Position numbers and translations under genes: made by a program | Notes under the pieces: model-generated | What the model was told of the DNA's origin: nothing | What the model saw: only the letters and a program-made list of their open reading frames with translations | The model's database searches: none | NCBI RefSeq assembly: GCF_036884655.1 | Contig: NC_088345.1 | Location: 27,135,501 to 27,199,500 of the forward strand | DNA from: Musa acuminata AAA Group | Taxonomy: Eukaryota; Streptophyta; Magnoliopsida; Zingiberales; Musaceae | Direction of reading: 5' to 3' | Length of the DNA: 64,000 nt | Shown here: one piece after another, positions 44,513 through 55,553 of the stretch | How positions within the stretch are numbered: position 1 is the stretch's first letter | How the letters are laid out: the number at the start of each line of letters is the position of its first letter

Positions 44513-47494
44513 TTAGGGACAATTTAACATACCTAATTCCCTTCTAATGAATTCAAATTGGTCTTCATTCAAGGCTTTTGTGAATATATCTGCTAATTGA
44601 TGCTTTGTGTCAATGAATTCTAGAACAACATTATTGTTAAGGACATGATCGCGTATGAAATGATGCCTAACGTCGATGTGCTTAGTTCTAGAATGCTGAA
44701 TTGGATTTTTAGTAAGGCATATGGCACTAGTATTATCGCATTTTATGGGAATATTTTCAAGGTGAATTCCATAGTCTTCTAATGTATTTTTCATCCAAAT
44801 TACTTGTGCACAACATGCACTTGCAGCAATGTATTCGGCTTCCGCCGTAGATAGTGCAACTGAATTTTGTTTCTTGGAAGTCCAAGAAACAAGTGCATGT
44901 CCTAAAAATTGGCATGTTCCGGATGTACTTTTTCTATCTATCCTGCATCCGCCAAAATCGGCATCTGCATAAGCTATTAGATCAAATTTTTCAGATTTTG
45001 GATACCACAATCCTAAATTTGGAGTTCCTTTAAGATACCTAAATATTCTTTTAACACTCTTAAGATGAGATAATTTAGGATTAGATTGAAACCTAGTGCA
45101 AAGTCCTACACTAAACATAATATCCGGTCTAGTCGCAGTGAGGTAGAGTAGACTACCTATCATTCCCCTATATGTTTTTTGATCGAAACTTTCACCATTT
45201 TCATCCATATCTAACTTAGTCGTAGTACTCATAGGGGTGTTTATTGCTTTTGAATTATCCATGTTAAATCGTTTTAACAATTCTAATGTATATTTGGATT
45301 GGTTAAGAAATATACCATCACTAAGTTGTTTGATTTGTAATCCTAAAAAGAAAGTTAATTCACCCATTAAACTCATTTCAAATTCAAGACTCATACATTT
45401 GGCAAATGATTCACATAGGGATTCATCCGAAGAGCCAAACACAATATCGTCAACATAAATTTGCACAATAAGAAAATTATTTTCAAAATGTTTAATAAAC
45501 AATGTAGTATCAACCTTGCCTTTGGTAAAATTATTTAAAATAAGAAAGGAACTAAGCCTTTCATACCAAGCTCTAGGAGCTTGTTTTAAGCCATAGAGAG
45601 CTTTAGTCAATTTGAATACATGATTAGGAAGAAGAGAATTTTCAAATCCGGGAGGTTGTTCGACAAATACTTCTTCGGAAATAAAACCATTCAAGAAAGC
45701 ACTTTTAACATCCATTTGAAATAGTTTAAAATTATTACTACTAGCATAGGCAAGGAGCATCCTTATGGCTTCTAATCGAGCCACGGGAGCGAAGGTTTCT
45801 TCGTAATCGATACCTTCTTCTTGGTTGAAACCTTTGGCCACTAATCTAGCCTTGTTTCTAACCACGATACCATTTTCGTCTTGCTTGTTTCTAAAGACCC
45901 ACTTAGTACCTATGACTAAGTGGTCACTTGGTCTAGGAACAAGCTTCCATACCTCATTCCTCTCAAATTGGTTCAATTCTTCTTGCATTGCAATGATCCA
46001 AAAATCATCTTTTAAGGCTTCGTCAATGCATTTATGTTCAATTTGAGAAAGGAAAGCGGCGTTAGCACAGAAATTTTTGAAAGAAGAACGAGTTTGAACC
46101 CCTTTTGATGTATCTCCTATAATTTGCTCTTTTGGATGAGCATCTACATACTTCCATTCTTTTGGTAAAGAAATTTCGGAAGAAGATGCATTCAAATGGC
46201 TATTTTGTGGAGAGGGTTCATTTAAATTCAAATTATCAAAACCAAGATCATCATCAAAATCATTTTTCTTTAAATCGGAAATTTCATTAAAAACTACATG
46301 AATAGACTCTTCAATTACTAAAGTTCTTTTATTAAAAACCCGAAAAGCTTTAGAAACGGAAGAGTAACCAAGAAAGATGCCTTCATCGGATTTAGCATCA
46401 AATTTTCCTAAAGCATCCCTTTCATTTAAAATAAAGCATTTACAACCAAAAACTTTAAAATAGGAGATGTTTGGTTTTTTGTTGTTCCATAATTCATAGG
46501 GAGTTTTGGATAAGGATGGTCTTATTAGGACTCTATTCATGATGTAGCAAGCCGTATTTACGGCTTCGGCCCAAAAGTACTTAGGTAAACTATGTTCATT
46601 CAACATAGTTCTTGCCATTTCTTGTAGGTTTCTATTTTTCCTTTCAACTACTCCATTTTGTTGAGGATTTCTTGGAGTTGAGAAGTTGTGATTGTACCCA
46701 TTACTTTCGCAAAAATTTTGAAAGTCACGGTTTTGGAATTCACCACCGTGATCACTCCGAATTGATGAAATCATGAAGCCTTTTTCGTTTTGAGTGAGTT
46801 TACAAAATTTAGAGAAACACTTGAAGCAATCACTTTTGTGAGCTAAGAAATAGGTCCAAGTGTATCTAGAGTAGTCATCCACAATCACAAAAGCATATTT
46901 GCTTCCACCTAGACTTGTTGTATCAATTGGTCCAAATAGGTCCAAATGGATCAATTGTAATGGTCTAGTAGTGCTAATTTGATTTTTTGGTTTGAAGCTT
47001 GTTTTTATTTGTTTGCCTAGTTGACATGCATCGCATACTTTGTCCTTAATAAACTTTATATTTGGAATTCCTCGTACTAATTCTTGAGATGAGATCTTAG
47101 ATATTGTTTTCATGCTTGCATGGCCTAATCTCCTATGCCAAAGCCAAGCATCATCATTTATGACGGAGAAGCACATTTCATTACTTAGTTCATCAAGATT
47201 GATGGTATAGACATTATTTTGTTTTAAAGCAATCATAGTCATGTTATGATTTGGTTTTTCAATAATGCACATATTTGATTCAAATCTAACGATGTAACCT
47301 TTATCGCATAGTTGACTAATACTCAAGAGATTATGTTTCAATCCATCAACTAGTAAGACATCATCAATGGAAAAATTAAATTTGTTACCAATAGTTCCCT
47401 TGCCAATGATTTTGCCCTTGTTGTTGTCTCCGAAGGTAACGTACCCTTCTTCTTTGCTAGTGAGCATAGAGAAATGAGATGGATCTCCAGTCAT
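44513..47494 (-). CDS. pol: Pol polyprotein of Cop-5: protease end, integrase, RT, RNase H
   Basis: 993 codons without a stop from the first ATG. The frame extends 20 codons further upstream to a UAG (47552-47554) and there includes the protease active site [12 protein letters not shown], so the ATG at 47494 is probably not the true start: translation would come through from gag. Order by rough residue: GAG-pre-integrase zinc region 118-165 ([19 protein letters not shown]); integrase 180-330 with [19 protein letters not shown] and [12 protein letters not shown] giving D, D, E; RT 560-760 with [25 protein letters not shown] and IYVDD near 681; RNase H 835-990 with [19 protein letters not shown] and [11 protein letters not shown]. 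All catalytic motifs look intact. It acts in the cytoplasmic particle and, for integrase, in the nucleus. Confidence 0.93.
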   Translation of the reverse strand: MTGDPSHFSMLTSKEEGYVTFGDNNKGKIIGKGTIGNKFNFSIDDVLLVDGLKHNLLSISQLCDKGYIVRFESNMCIIEKPNHNMTMIALKQNNVYTINLDELSNEMCFSVINDDAWLWHRRLGHASMKTISKISSQELVRGIPNIKFIKDKVCDACQLGKQIKTSFKPKNQISTTRPLQLIHLDLFGPIDTTSLGGSKYAFVIVDDYSRYTWTYFLAHKSDCFKCFSKFCKLTQNEKGFMISSIRSDHGGEFQNRDFQNFCESNGYNHNFSTPRNPQQNGVVERKNRNLQEMARTMLNEHSLPKYFWAEAVNTACYIMNRVLIRPSLSKTPYELWNNKKPNISYFKVFGCKCFILNERDALGKFDAKSDEGIFLGYSSVSKAFRVFNKRTLVIEESIHVVFNEISDLKKNDFDDDLGFDNLNLNEPSPQNSHLNASSSEISLPKEWKYVDAHPKEQIIGDTSKGVQTRSSFKNFCANAAFLSQIEHKCIDEALKDDFWIIAMQEELNQFERNEVWKLVPRPSDHLVIGTKWVFRNKQDENGIVVRNKARLVAKGFNQEEGIDYEETFAPVARLEAIRMLLAYASSNNFKLFQMDVKSAFLNGFISEEVFVEQPPGFENSLLPNHVFKLTKALYGLKQAPRAWYERLSSFLILNNFTKGKVDTTLFIKHFENNFLIVQIYVDDIVFGSSDESLCESFAKCMSLEFEMSLMGELTFFLGLQIKQLSDGIFLNQSKYTLELLKRFNMDNSKAINTPMSTTTKLDMDENGESFDQKTYRGMIGSLLYLTATRPDIMFSVGLCTRFQSNPKLSHLKSVKRIFRYLKGTPNLGLWYPKSEKFDLIAYADADFGGCRIDRKSTSGTCQFLGHALVSWTSKKQNSVALSTAEAEYIAASACCAQVIWMKNTLEDYGIHLENIPIKCDNTSAICLTKNPIQHSRTKHIDVRHHFIRDHVLNNNVVLEFIDTKHQLADIFTKALNEDQFEFIRRELGMLNCP

Positions 47495-47551
47495 ATGTCT
47501 TGAGCATCCACTATCGAGATACCATCTCTTGCTCCTAGCTTGTGGGTTTGT

Positions 47552-49118
47552 CTACAAAAGAGGATGATTTTTAGGTACCCATTTGATTTTGGGTGCCTCA
47601 AAAATTGACCCACTAACTTTGTTATTTATGATTGAATTCTTTATAGTTCCTTTAGGAATCCATATTAATTTTTGTGAACTAATTTTCCTAAATGGGCATT
47701 TGTAGGCAATATGTCCGGATTTGCAACAAAAGTTGCATTTCATATAAGAGGAAACATGTAATGTAGGTCCTTTTATGAAAGTGGTAGGATTTTGATGTAA
47801 TCCTTTTACAAATCCAATTCCATTTCTATTTGCGATGTGACCCTTGTGTGCAAGGATCATATCTAATCCTTTGCTACCAACCTTAAACTTGTTTAAGGTT
47901 TCCTTAAGAAGCAAATTTTTATTTTTTATTGCTTCTAAGTGCTCACACTTAGAGCATGGAGGAGTTTGAAGACTATCAAACTTATCTTGTAGCAAAGCAT
48001 GCTCTTTCTTTAAGATACTTAACTTCTTGCTAACAGTTCTACATTCATCAAATAATTCATGAAAAGCGATAGATAGTTCTTCAAAAGATAAATCTTCATT
48101 AAATAAATTACATACCTCTTCTCCTAACGCCATTAGCGCGTAATGAGCAACTTGCTCGGTGTTGGACTCCTCTTCTTCGGACGCGCTTGAATCATCCCAT
48201 GTTGCCTTGAGCGCTTTCTTCTTTGATGTCCTCTTTTTGGCTTGAGGACAATCGTTCTTGTAGTGTCCCGGTTTTTTGCATTCATAGCAAATCACTTGGT
48301 CCTTCTTTTGTTCAAATTTATTTTTTACATTATTTTTAAGTTTGTTCTTTCTTAAATATTTTTTAAATTTTTGAGTCAAAAGTGCAATGTCATTGTCACT
48401 GTCCTCATCACTTGATGTTCCTTTCGAGTGGTCTTCTTGTGATTTGAGTGCCATATCCTTCCTGTTCTTTGGAAGGGGGGTTCTCAAGCTCGTCATGAGC
48501 TTGACATGTCATTTCGTAGGTCATTAGAGACCCAATGAGTTCTTCAAGAGGGAATGCTTTAAGGTCTTTGGCCTCTTGAATGGCCGTAACTTTTGGATCC
48601 CAACTTTTAGGGAGGGATCTTAAGATTTTAGTTACTAGTTCAAAGTTAGTAAAATCTTTACCAAGAGCTTTGAGTCCATTGATGACATCCGTAAACCGGG
48701 TGTACATGTCTCCGATGGACTCACTTGGTTTCATTCGGAAAAGTTCGTAAGAGTGCACAAGGATGTTGATTTTGGACTCTTTCACTCGGCTAGTGCCTTC
48801 ATGAGTGACCTCAAGAGTTCTCCAAATATCAAAAGCCGAATCACACATTGAAACACGATTAAATTCGTTTTTGTCTAATGCACAAAACAAGGCATTCATA
48901 GCCTTTGCATTTAAAGCAAAAACCTTCTTCTCCGATTCATTCCATTCACTCATCGGAAGAGAAGATTTTTGAAATCCATTCTCAACAATAGACCAAAGCT
49001 CAAAGTCCATAGAAATGAGGAAGATCCTCATGCGAGTCTTCCAATATGTGTAATCCGACCCATTAAACAAAGGTGGTCGTGCAATAGAATGACCCTCTTG
49101 CATGCCGGAATAAGCCAT
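47552..49118 (-). pseudogene. gag: Cop-5 gag, one frameshift in a homopolymer
   Basis: About 520 codons. The ATG at 49118 (MAYSGMQEGHSIARPPLFNGSD) starts a UBN2-like domain with RTLEVTHEGTSRVKESKIN, GDMYTRFTDVINGL and KILRSLPKSWDPKV. At a run of six G (48475-48480, C on the - strand) the frame shifts and continues as 47552-48496. The rest carries two zinc knuckles, CYECKKPGHYKNDC (about 48249-48290) and CNFCCKSGHIAYKC (about 47698-47740), a hinge with SSASEEEE, and a coiled-coil-like stretch (LKKEHALLQDKFDSL). It ends HPLL then UAG. The shift could be real or a sequencing error, since everything else is open. Confidence 0.9.
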
Positions 49119-49156
49119 CTCTCTTGGGTATTAAACCAAATATGAGAGATAACCTC

Positions 49157-49168
49157 GCTCTGATACCA
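49157..49168 (-). promoter_or_regulatory. Primer binding site of Cop-5
   Basis: - strand TGGTATCAGAGC two bases inside the 5' LTR. Complementary to initiator tRNA-Met. Confidence 0.92.
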
Positions 49169-49170
49169 CT

Positions 49171-50453
49171 TGTTAGGATCGGAGCGGCACTAAGAGGGGG
49201 GGGGTGAATTAGTGCAGCGGATAAAAACTTCGATTTTAATCATAATCTTTCGTACGTTAAGAACGAAACTTGAGAAATTTAACTTGAAGGCGTATTCTTG
49301 AAGTTGCGCAACAAGAGTAATAAGGAACTAAAGCAGTAAGAAGATTTGCAGTAATGTAAATGACAATAATAAAGAGCAAACCAGAGATTACGCCGATTTT
49401 TAGAGTGGTTCGGTCAAATGACCTACTCCACTTGCGAGGCCCCTCTTCGATGAGCCTCCCACCTTCCACTAGCAAGTCTCTTGAAATGGAAGGGTAAACA
49501 CCCCTCTTACAACCTTTTACAAGCAGCTCAACCTCTTACAAATTTTCAATAAGAAAAAAGGAGGAGAACTCTCTAGCAAATTGAAAACAAGACTTGCTAA
49601 GACTTTCTAAGACTTTTCTCTCAATCAAAATGCTTCTCAAAAGTTGTAACCTCAGTTGAGATTTGAGGGGTATTTATAGGCCTCAAGAGGATTCAAATTT
49701 TGGGCTCCAAAATTTGAATTTTCTTAGGGTTTCCGGTGCTGGAGGTGCCACCGCCCAACCAAGCGGTGCCACCGCCCAGCACTCGGGTACTGGACGGTGC
49801 AACCGCCCAGCCAAGGAGGTGTCACCGCCCAGCACTCGGGTGCTGGGCGGTTCCACCGCCCAACTAGGCGGTGCCACCGCCTACAGTATTTTCAGCCCAA
49901 CTACAGTGTTTTCAGCCACTAGTTGGGCTTCAATCTTGGCTCTCTAGTTCGCTGGTTTAGCTTAATTTTTAGCCTAAACCAACTCTGACTTTGGGCCCAG
50001 TTGGCCCCTAACCAGGATATAGGATTATCTCTTAATCCTAATCCTAATTACAAGTGGACTACATAACCAAAACACATCCTAAGCAAATTTTCAACCGCGA
50101 ACGTCGAGTCTTGTTCCAGCGAGCTTTCCGACGAACTTCTTCCGACGGACTCCCTGCAAGCTCCCAATCTTTGTGATGACTTTTAACGAGTAGCCGAGCC
50201 TTCTCGGTGATCTCCGCGAGCCTCCGACGATTCCTTCGGCGAACTTCCGACACGTTCCCGATTTCTTCTCGGATGGTTCCGGCAGCATCTCCGATGATTC
50301 TTCGGTCTCTTAAACGTCCATCGAGCTCGACTCCGGTATCCTTGCTTTATGTTTTCTAGTTATCGTAGTTAATCCTGCACACTTAACTCAATAATATGGA
50401 TTAGATCAATTAACCCACCAATTGATTATATCATCAAAATCCGAGATTCAACA
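49171..50453 (-). repeat. 5' LTR of Cop-5
   Basis: Same length as the 3' LTR. TATA box at 49671-49678, minisatellite at about 49742-49883. Differences from the partner seen by eye fall at about 49241, 49556, 49736, 49762, 49792, 50117, 50315 and 50357; three of them lie in or next to the minisatellite. Confidence 0.95.
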
Positions 50454-50724
50454 GACTTTCCAATTTTTTCCAAAGAGAATATGCAGAAATTTCAATAGAA
50501 ACATGGTGAAAGACACTATCATCAAGCCACTGTCTAATAAACCCAATTGTTTTTCGATATAACCTCTTCCACTCATCATTTGTCATAGTTGTAGGTTTTG
50601 CACTATCCCCTTGCAAAGGTCCATACAAATCTTTGCAATACAAGAGATCTTCCATTCTTGGTTTCCATATCATCCAATTATTTCCATTCAAACTAATCAT
50701 GCGAGAAATATTACTGGCCTCCAT
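50454..50724 (-). pseudogene. gag: Cop-4 gag, N-terminal part
   Basis: Begins at the ATG at 50724 (MEASNISRMISLNGNNWMIW) and runs 90 codons through EDLLYCKDLYGPLQGDSAKP and SLWKKLES to the GACTT duplication, where Cop-5 entered. The continuation LYERKTAGNK is at 42144 and leftwards, confirming a single interrupted gene. The upstream extension to 50736 is unlikely to be used. Confidence 0.9.
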
Positions 50725-50757
50725 ATTCAAATACAAAAATTAAATCACCAAAACCCC

Positions 50758-50769
50758 GCTCTGATACCA
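50758..50769 (-). promoter_or_regulatory. Primer binding site of Cop-4
   Basis: - strand TGGTATCAGAGC two bases inside the LTR at 50772. Confidence 0.9.
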
Positions 50770-50771
50770 AT

Positions 50772-51375
50772 TGATGGGGATATAAAGAGGAATAACCTTT
50801 GTATAGGAACAAATACTAGAAGACCAAAATACACAGCGGAATAAAATGGAAACACAATCAAACATAACACCAAGATATACGTGGAAAACCCCTTCAATGT
50901 GAAGGGTAAAAACCATGGGGCAAACTAGAGATAATCCACTATGAGAATAATGAATGTACAAATCTCAATCTCTTGCCCAAAACCCTAGCAACAACCACAA
51001 GAGAATAACTGGGATACAAGGATCACGTCATTGCCCACAATATCTAAAACCTCCCAAGTAATCACATCAAGAGCCTACTGTAGATTTGATCTAACCTGAG
51101 ATGAGAACACTGCTAGATGATTGAGAACAGTCTCTCTACGTTGTCCTTGTCTTCTTCCCTTTCTTTCTCTTCCTTTTCTGCCTTGTTCTCCTTCTTCTCT
51201 TTTGAATCTCGTGGCTGCCAAGATCTGCCTCATTGCTGCCTTTTTATAGCTTTAATCTGCATCTAAAACGCAGCCACCACACCCCCCTAATCTTAATTAG
51301 GGTTAGGTTAAGAGGGGGTGTGGGCTGTGGGCTGATAAAGCCCACATGGGCTGAATATGGGCCATCAGCCCAATA
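50772..51375 (-). repeat. 5' LTR of Cop-4
   Basis: 604 bp, very similar to 37840-38444. Its right end reads CCCAATA where the partner has CCCAACA. GTACT follows. Confidence 0.92.
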
Positions 51376-51380
51376 GTACT

Positions 51381-52197
51381 ATCACAAAAATAGGACATCT
51401 GAATTCTACTCATGAATATACCTGAAGCTTCTCTAAGCTTCTATTTTGCCTTTTCTACAAAGTACTTTTTGTAGTTCCTCTTCTAGTACCCATCTTTGCC
51501 GAACTGGAAGCACTGACCTTTGTCCTTTGTTGGGTCCTTCTTAGTAACCTTTGTTTTACCCTGTCGGCCCTTGCCCTTACCCTTCTTAAGGGACTTTTCT
51601 ATCTTCGTTTTCTTTCTGGTCTCACTAGTATAGAGAACTGGCTTCTATTTCTTAATGGTACTCTTTGCCTCCCTCAAAATATTAAGGTGCTCAGGGAGAG
51701 TCACTTTAAGCTTATTCATATTAAAATTCATTATGAAATGAGAAAAGAAATTTGATAGGGACTGAAGCACAAGGTCCACACACATGTTATCCTCTAGGAC
51801 CATTCCTAAACCTATGAGTTTCTTAATCCACTCAATCATCTTAAGGACATGATTCTGAATCGATGTACCCTCAATCATCCAAGCAAAAAAGAGACTCTTG
51901 GATATCTCATATCATTGAGTCCTTCCCTATTCCTTAAATAATTTACAAACATGCAAGAGAATGGATCTAGCATCCATCTTTTCATGTTGTCTCTATAACT
52001 AAGGAGTCATGGAGCCCAACATGTAACATTGAACAAGAGTAGAGTCATCTATGTACTTCACATAATGAGTGATCTCATCCTCGCTTGCCCCTTTCTTGGG
52101 TGTAGGCATCACTATATTAAGGACGTATATGATTTTCTCCGTCATGAGAATGATTCTCATGTTATAGAGCTAATCCGTATAATTTGGACCAATAAGG
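51381..52197 (-). pseudogene. gag: Cop-3 gag, degenerate and truncated
   Basis: Continues Cop-3 beyond Cop-4. 51645-51878 encodes MIEGTSIQNHVLKMIEWIKKL, LVLQSLSNFFSHFIMNFNMNK and LPEHLNILREA, the usual Copia gag arrangement (HVLKM..., LQSLP, FVMNFNMN). 51460-51640 holds Lys-rich and zinc-knuckle-region remnants in broken frames. The N-terminus is decayed, and at 52197 the sequence changes to a SIRE LTR, so the start and 5' LTR are missing. Confidence 0.78.
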
Positions 52198-53116
52198 TGT
52201 TGAATCTCAGATTTTGACGATGAAACCAATCGATAAGTGTTTATGTTTTAATCTGTGTTTTGAGTGACACAGGATGCTTCGATCAGGATGAGACAATTAA
52301 AGTAGGAAATATCATGTTGGGCCGGAGGAACATGTTAGAAGATTGGACGTCGGGCCAATGGATCGGTCAATGTATCGATAGAAGGCTTCGGAATGTGGAT
52401 TTGGGCATCAGGCCAAGACGAGCGGATATTGTGCCAAGGATATCGGAGTTGCGGAGTCAACTAGCCGATTGGGCAATAGGCCACAAGAGAGGATGATGCG
52501 CCGAAGAATCATACGAAGCGTCGAGGGACCAATGACATGCCGGACAACATGATTATTTCTTAGTATTAATTGTCTAGATCGAAGTGTGTTTTACATGTAT
52601 AGGATTAACTATGATAGCAAGGCATGTAGCAAAATGAAGTCCCAAAGTCACGGATGCGATCACGTTGAGAGTTCGAGAGTTCGTTAGAAGTCCGGACGTT
52701 CGTCGGGAGTTCTGGAGGAACTAGCCGAGAAGTCTTGGAGCTTGGTGGGAGTCCACCGGAACATTGCCGAGAAATCGTCAGAAGTTCATCGGAAGATCGC
52801 CGAAAGCTCACCGGAAGAATAGACTTATATACTTTTTTTAGCTTAGAATATGTCTTAGGAATCGTAGTTAGCACGTAATTGGGATTCGATTTGGGCCAAC
52901 CCAATTAGGGGCTAGCTAGGCCCATGTAAGAACTGTGTTGGGCCCAATAAGAAGCCCAAACAGTGCCCTAAGAAATCTCACCGTCATGGCACAATCTTCA
53001 AGGCTATGTCAGGCGGTGGGACCACTAGTCTGGGCAGTTGTATCGCCCCTAACAAGGTGCCAAGCGACGGTACCGCTAATCTAGGCGATGGTACCGCTAG
53101 TTTGGGTGGTGGTACC
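52198..53116 (+). repeat. SIRE-type LTR, U3 half, + orientation
   Basis: Starts TGTTGAATCTCAG as in Cop-2. The first about 370 bp follow the Cop-2 LTR and the remainder (52620-52830) resembles the 53620-54000 type. It ends in the minisatellite (GGTGGTACC) at 53116 before the TATA box, where another LTR starts. Its missing R-U5 half may be 59935-60670. Confidence 0.8.
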
Positions 53117-53619
53117 TGTTAGGATCAGAGCGGCATTAAGAGGGGGGGGTGAATTAGTGCAGCGGATTAAAATTTTGGTTTCGACAAATCGTTTGATACG
53201 ACGAAAACTGAACTTGAAAAGATTAACTTGAACGCGTGTTTGTAAAGGTATGTAGCAAAGGTAATGAGGAAATAAAGTACGTAAGAAGGTTTGCAGTAAT
53301 GTAAATAGCAATAAGGAAATGCAAACCAGAGATCACGCCAATTTTAAAGTGGTTCGGTTAAATGACCTACATCCACTTGCGAGGCCCTCTTCGATGAGGC
53401 TCCCACCTTCCACTAGCAAATCTCTTGAAGGGGAAGGGCAAATACCCATCTTACAACCTTTTACAAGAGGTTCACACTCTTACAAATTTTCAACAAGAAA
53501 GAAGGAGGTGAACACTCTAGCAAATTGAAAACAAGACTTGCTAAGACTTTTCTAAGATCTTTCTCTCAATCAATTGCTTCTCAAAAAGTCATAATCTCAG
53601 TTGAGAATTGAGGGGTATT
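53117..53619 (-). repeat. Cop-6 LTR, R-U5 half
   Basis: From TGTTAGGATCAGAGCGG to GAGGGGTATT, matching the first 500 bp of the Cop-5 LTR. It stops at the TATA box. Confidence 0.85.
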
Positions 53620-54530
53620 TGTTGAATCTCAGATTTTGATGATGAAGTCAATTGTCATTTGTTATCTAATCTATATGTTGAGATAAGTGTGCAGGATTAA
53701 CTACGTTGAAAGTAAGACATGTAGCAGGAGTTGCGCCGGAGTCAAGACAATGATCACGTTGGGAGTTCGAGAGTTCGACGGAAGTTCGGACAGTCATCGG
53801 AGGTTCTGCGGGAACAAATCCGAGAAGTCCATAAGCTTGCCAAAGAAGCTCGTCGGAACTCACCAAGTGAATCATCACAAGTCCAGGAGTTTGCTGGAAA
53901 TCCGCAGGAGCATCACCGAGGGTTCATCGGATGATCGACGAAAGTTTGCCGGAAGCTCACCGGAAGAAGCGATTGACGCACCGGAGCAAGTTGCAGTAAA
54001 TGTCTTAGGAAAAATCGTAGTTAGCACAATGATTAGGTTGGAAATGGGAGGTGATCCCATTAACTTAATCTTGGGGCAATTGGGCCCCTGAAAAACCCAA
54101 ATTGTGCCGAATGGATCAACCCATTCGGACCTTGATTTCTACCAAGCGGTTGAACCGCCCAAGGCAGGAGGTTGCACCGCCTAGGCTCAGTCTCTGAGCG
54201 AGACTAGGAGGTGCAACTGCTCTAGCCAGGCAGTGGCACCGCTTGGGCTTAGTCTCTGAGCGAGACCGGGTGGTGCAACCTCCCTTGAATGGAGGTGGCA
54301 CCGCTTGAGCTCGGTCTTCGAGCTCTGCCAGGCAGTGCAACCGCCTCAGTCAAGAGGTGCAACCGCCTGAGCTCGGTCTTCGAACTCTGTTAGGAGGTGC
54401 AACCACCCTTGACAGGAGGTAGCACCACCTAGAGGCTCAGTCTTCGAGCTCTGCCAGGCGGTGCAACCGCTCCAGTCAGGAGGTGCAACCGCCTGATCCC
54501 GGAATTCTGGGAATTGATAATTTTGAGCTC
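53620..54530 (+). repeat. U3 inverted repeat, left arm
   Basis: Begins TGTTGAATCTCAG in + orientation and ends TTTTGAGCTC. It is the reverse complement of 54630-55539 over its whole length with scattered substitutions. It includes the minisatellite in the form GGCGGTGCAACCGCC/GAGGTGGCACCGC at 54140-54500. Confidence 0.9.
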
Positions 54531-54629
54531 TATGAATCACAGAAAAAGATCAAGATTTCGATGTAGGTTCAAACTCTTTCAGTGCTGAATGGGTGGGGTA
54601 TTTATAGGCCCTAACCCAGTTCAAATTTG
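54531..54629. other. Spacer of the U3 palindrome
   Basis: 99 bp between the arms. It contains a - strand TATA box (54599-54606). GGGGTATTT at 54595-54603 repeats 53612-53620 and so brackets the left arm. Confidence 0.8.
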
Positions 54630-55539
54630 GAGCTCAAAACTATCAATTCCCGGAATTCCAGAATTAGGCGGTTGCACCTCCTGACTAGAGCGGTTACACC
54701 GCCTGGCAGAGCTCGAAGACTGAGCCTCTGGGCGGTGCTACCTCCTGTCAGGGGCGGTTGCACTTCATGACAGAGCTCGAAGACCGAGATCAAGCGGTTG
54801 CACCTCCTGACTAAGGCGGTTGCACCGCCTAGCAGAGCTCGAAGACCGAGCTCAAGCGGTGCCACCTTCTGTCAAGGGAGGTTGCACCGCCCAGTCTCGC
54901 TCAGAGACTGAGCCCAGGCGGTGCCACCGCCTGGCTGTAGCAATTGCACCTCTTAGTCTCGCTCGGAAACTGAGCCCAGGCAGTGCAACCTCCTACCTTG
55001 GGCAGTTCAACCGCTTGGCAGAAATCAGGGTCTGAATGGGTTGATCCATTCAGCCCAATTTGGGTTTTTCAAGGGCCCAATTGCCCCAAGATTAAGTTAA
55101 TGGGATCACCTCTCATTTCCAACTTAATCATTGTGCTAACTACGATTTTTCTTAAGACATTTACTGCAACTTTCTTCGGTGCGTCAATCGCTTCTTCCGG
55201 CGAGCTTCCGGCGAACTTCCGTCGATCATCCGATGAACCCTCGGTGATGCTCCTGCGGACTTCCGACAAACTCCTAGACTTGCGACGATTCACTTGGCAA
55301 GTTTCGACGAGCTTCTTTGGCAAGCTTATGGACTTCTCGGATTTGTTCCCGCCGACCTCCGACGATTGTCCGAACATCCATCAAACTCTCGAACTCCCAA
55401 TGTGATCATTGTCTTGACTCCGGCACAACTCCTGCTGCATGTCTTACTTTCATCATAGTTAATCCTGCACACTTATCTCAACATATAGATTAGATAACAA
55501 ATGACAATTGACTTCATCATCAAAATTCGAGATTCAATA
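54630..55539 (-). repeat. U3 inverted repeat, right arm (Cop-6 LTR U3)
   Basis: U3 of the Cop-6 LTR, ending GATTCAATA (CA mutated to TA). It is directly followed by ATCTCCCCATTTTT (55540-55553), the polypurine tract on the - strand. Confidence 0.88.
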
Positions 55540-55553
55540 ATCTCCCCATTTTT

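Larger units (their letters stand above)
42145..50453 (-). mobile_element. Cop-5: young, nearly intact SIRE-type Ty1/Copia element
   Basis: 8309 bp, LTRs of 1283 bp each (42145-43427 and 49171-50453), flanked by GACTT at 42140-42144 and 50454-50458, inserted in Cop-4 gag. By eye the LTRs differ at about 8 positions, so insertion is recent on the scale of the window. It has a complete gag (one homopolymer frameshift), a 993-codon pol frame, a 1.1-kb 3' spacer, polypurine tract and primer site. It is the best candidate here for a source of proteins. Confidence 0.95.
37840..51375 (-). mobile_element. Cop-4: TNT1-like Ty1/Copia element split by Cop-5
   Basis: LTRs at 37840-38444 and 50772-51375, flanked by GTACT (37835-37839 and 51376-51380), inserted in the Cop-3 protease. 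Its own length without Cop-5 is about 5.2 kb. All domains are present in order gag, protease, integrase, RT, RNase H on the - strand, broken by four in-frame stops and by Cop-5 in gag. Confidence 0.93.
27395..52197 (-). mobile_element. Cop-3: old - strand Ty1/Copia element, heavily interrupted
   Basis: Pieces of one Copia element: 3' LTR (27807-27947 and about 33745-34029), RNase H/RT/integrase (34800-37760), protease to gag (37760-37839, then 51381-52197). It is split by Cop-2 in the LTR and by Cop-4 at the protease motif (duplication GTACT). The 5' end is lost at 52197 against a SIRE LTR. RT sequence ([44 protein letters not shown]) resembles TNT1/Tork-type Copia elements. All frames are broken, so it is the oldest layer of this block. 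Confidence 0.85.

Noticed and set aside
54661..55020. GC-rich inverted repeats resembling bacterial terminators
   Set aside because: They are tandem units of the LTR promoter minisatellite in a plant genome and lie upstream of a TATA box.
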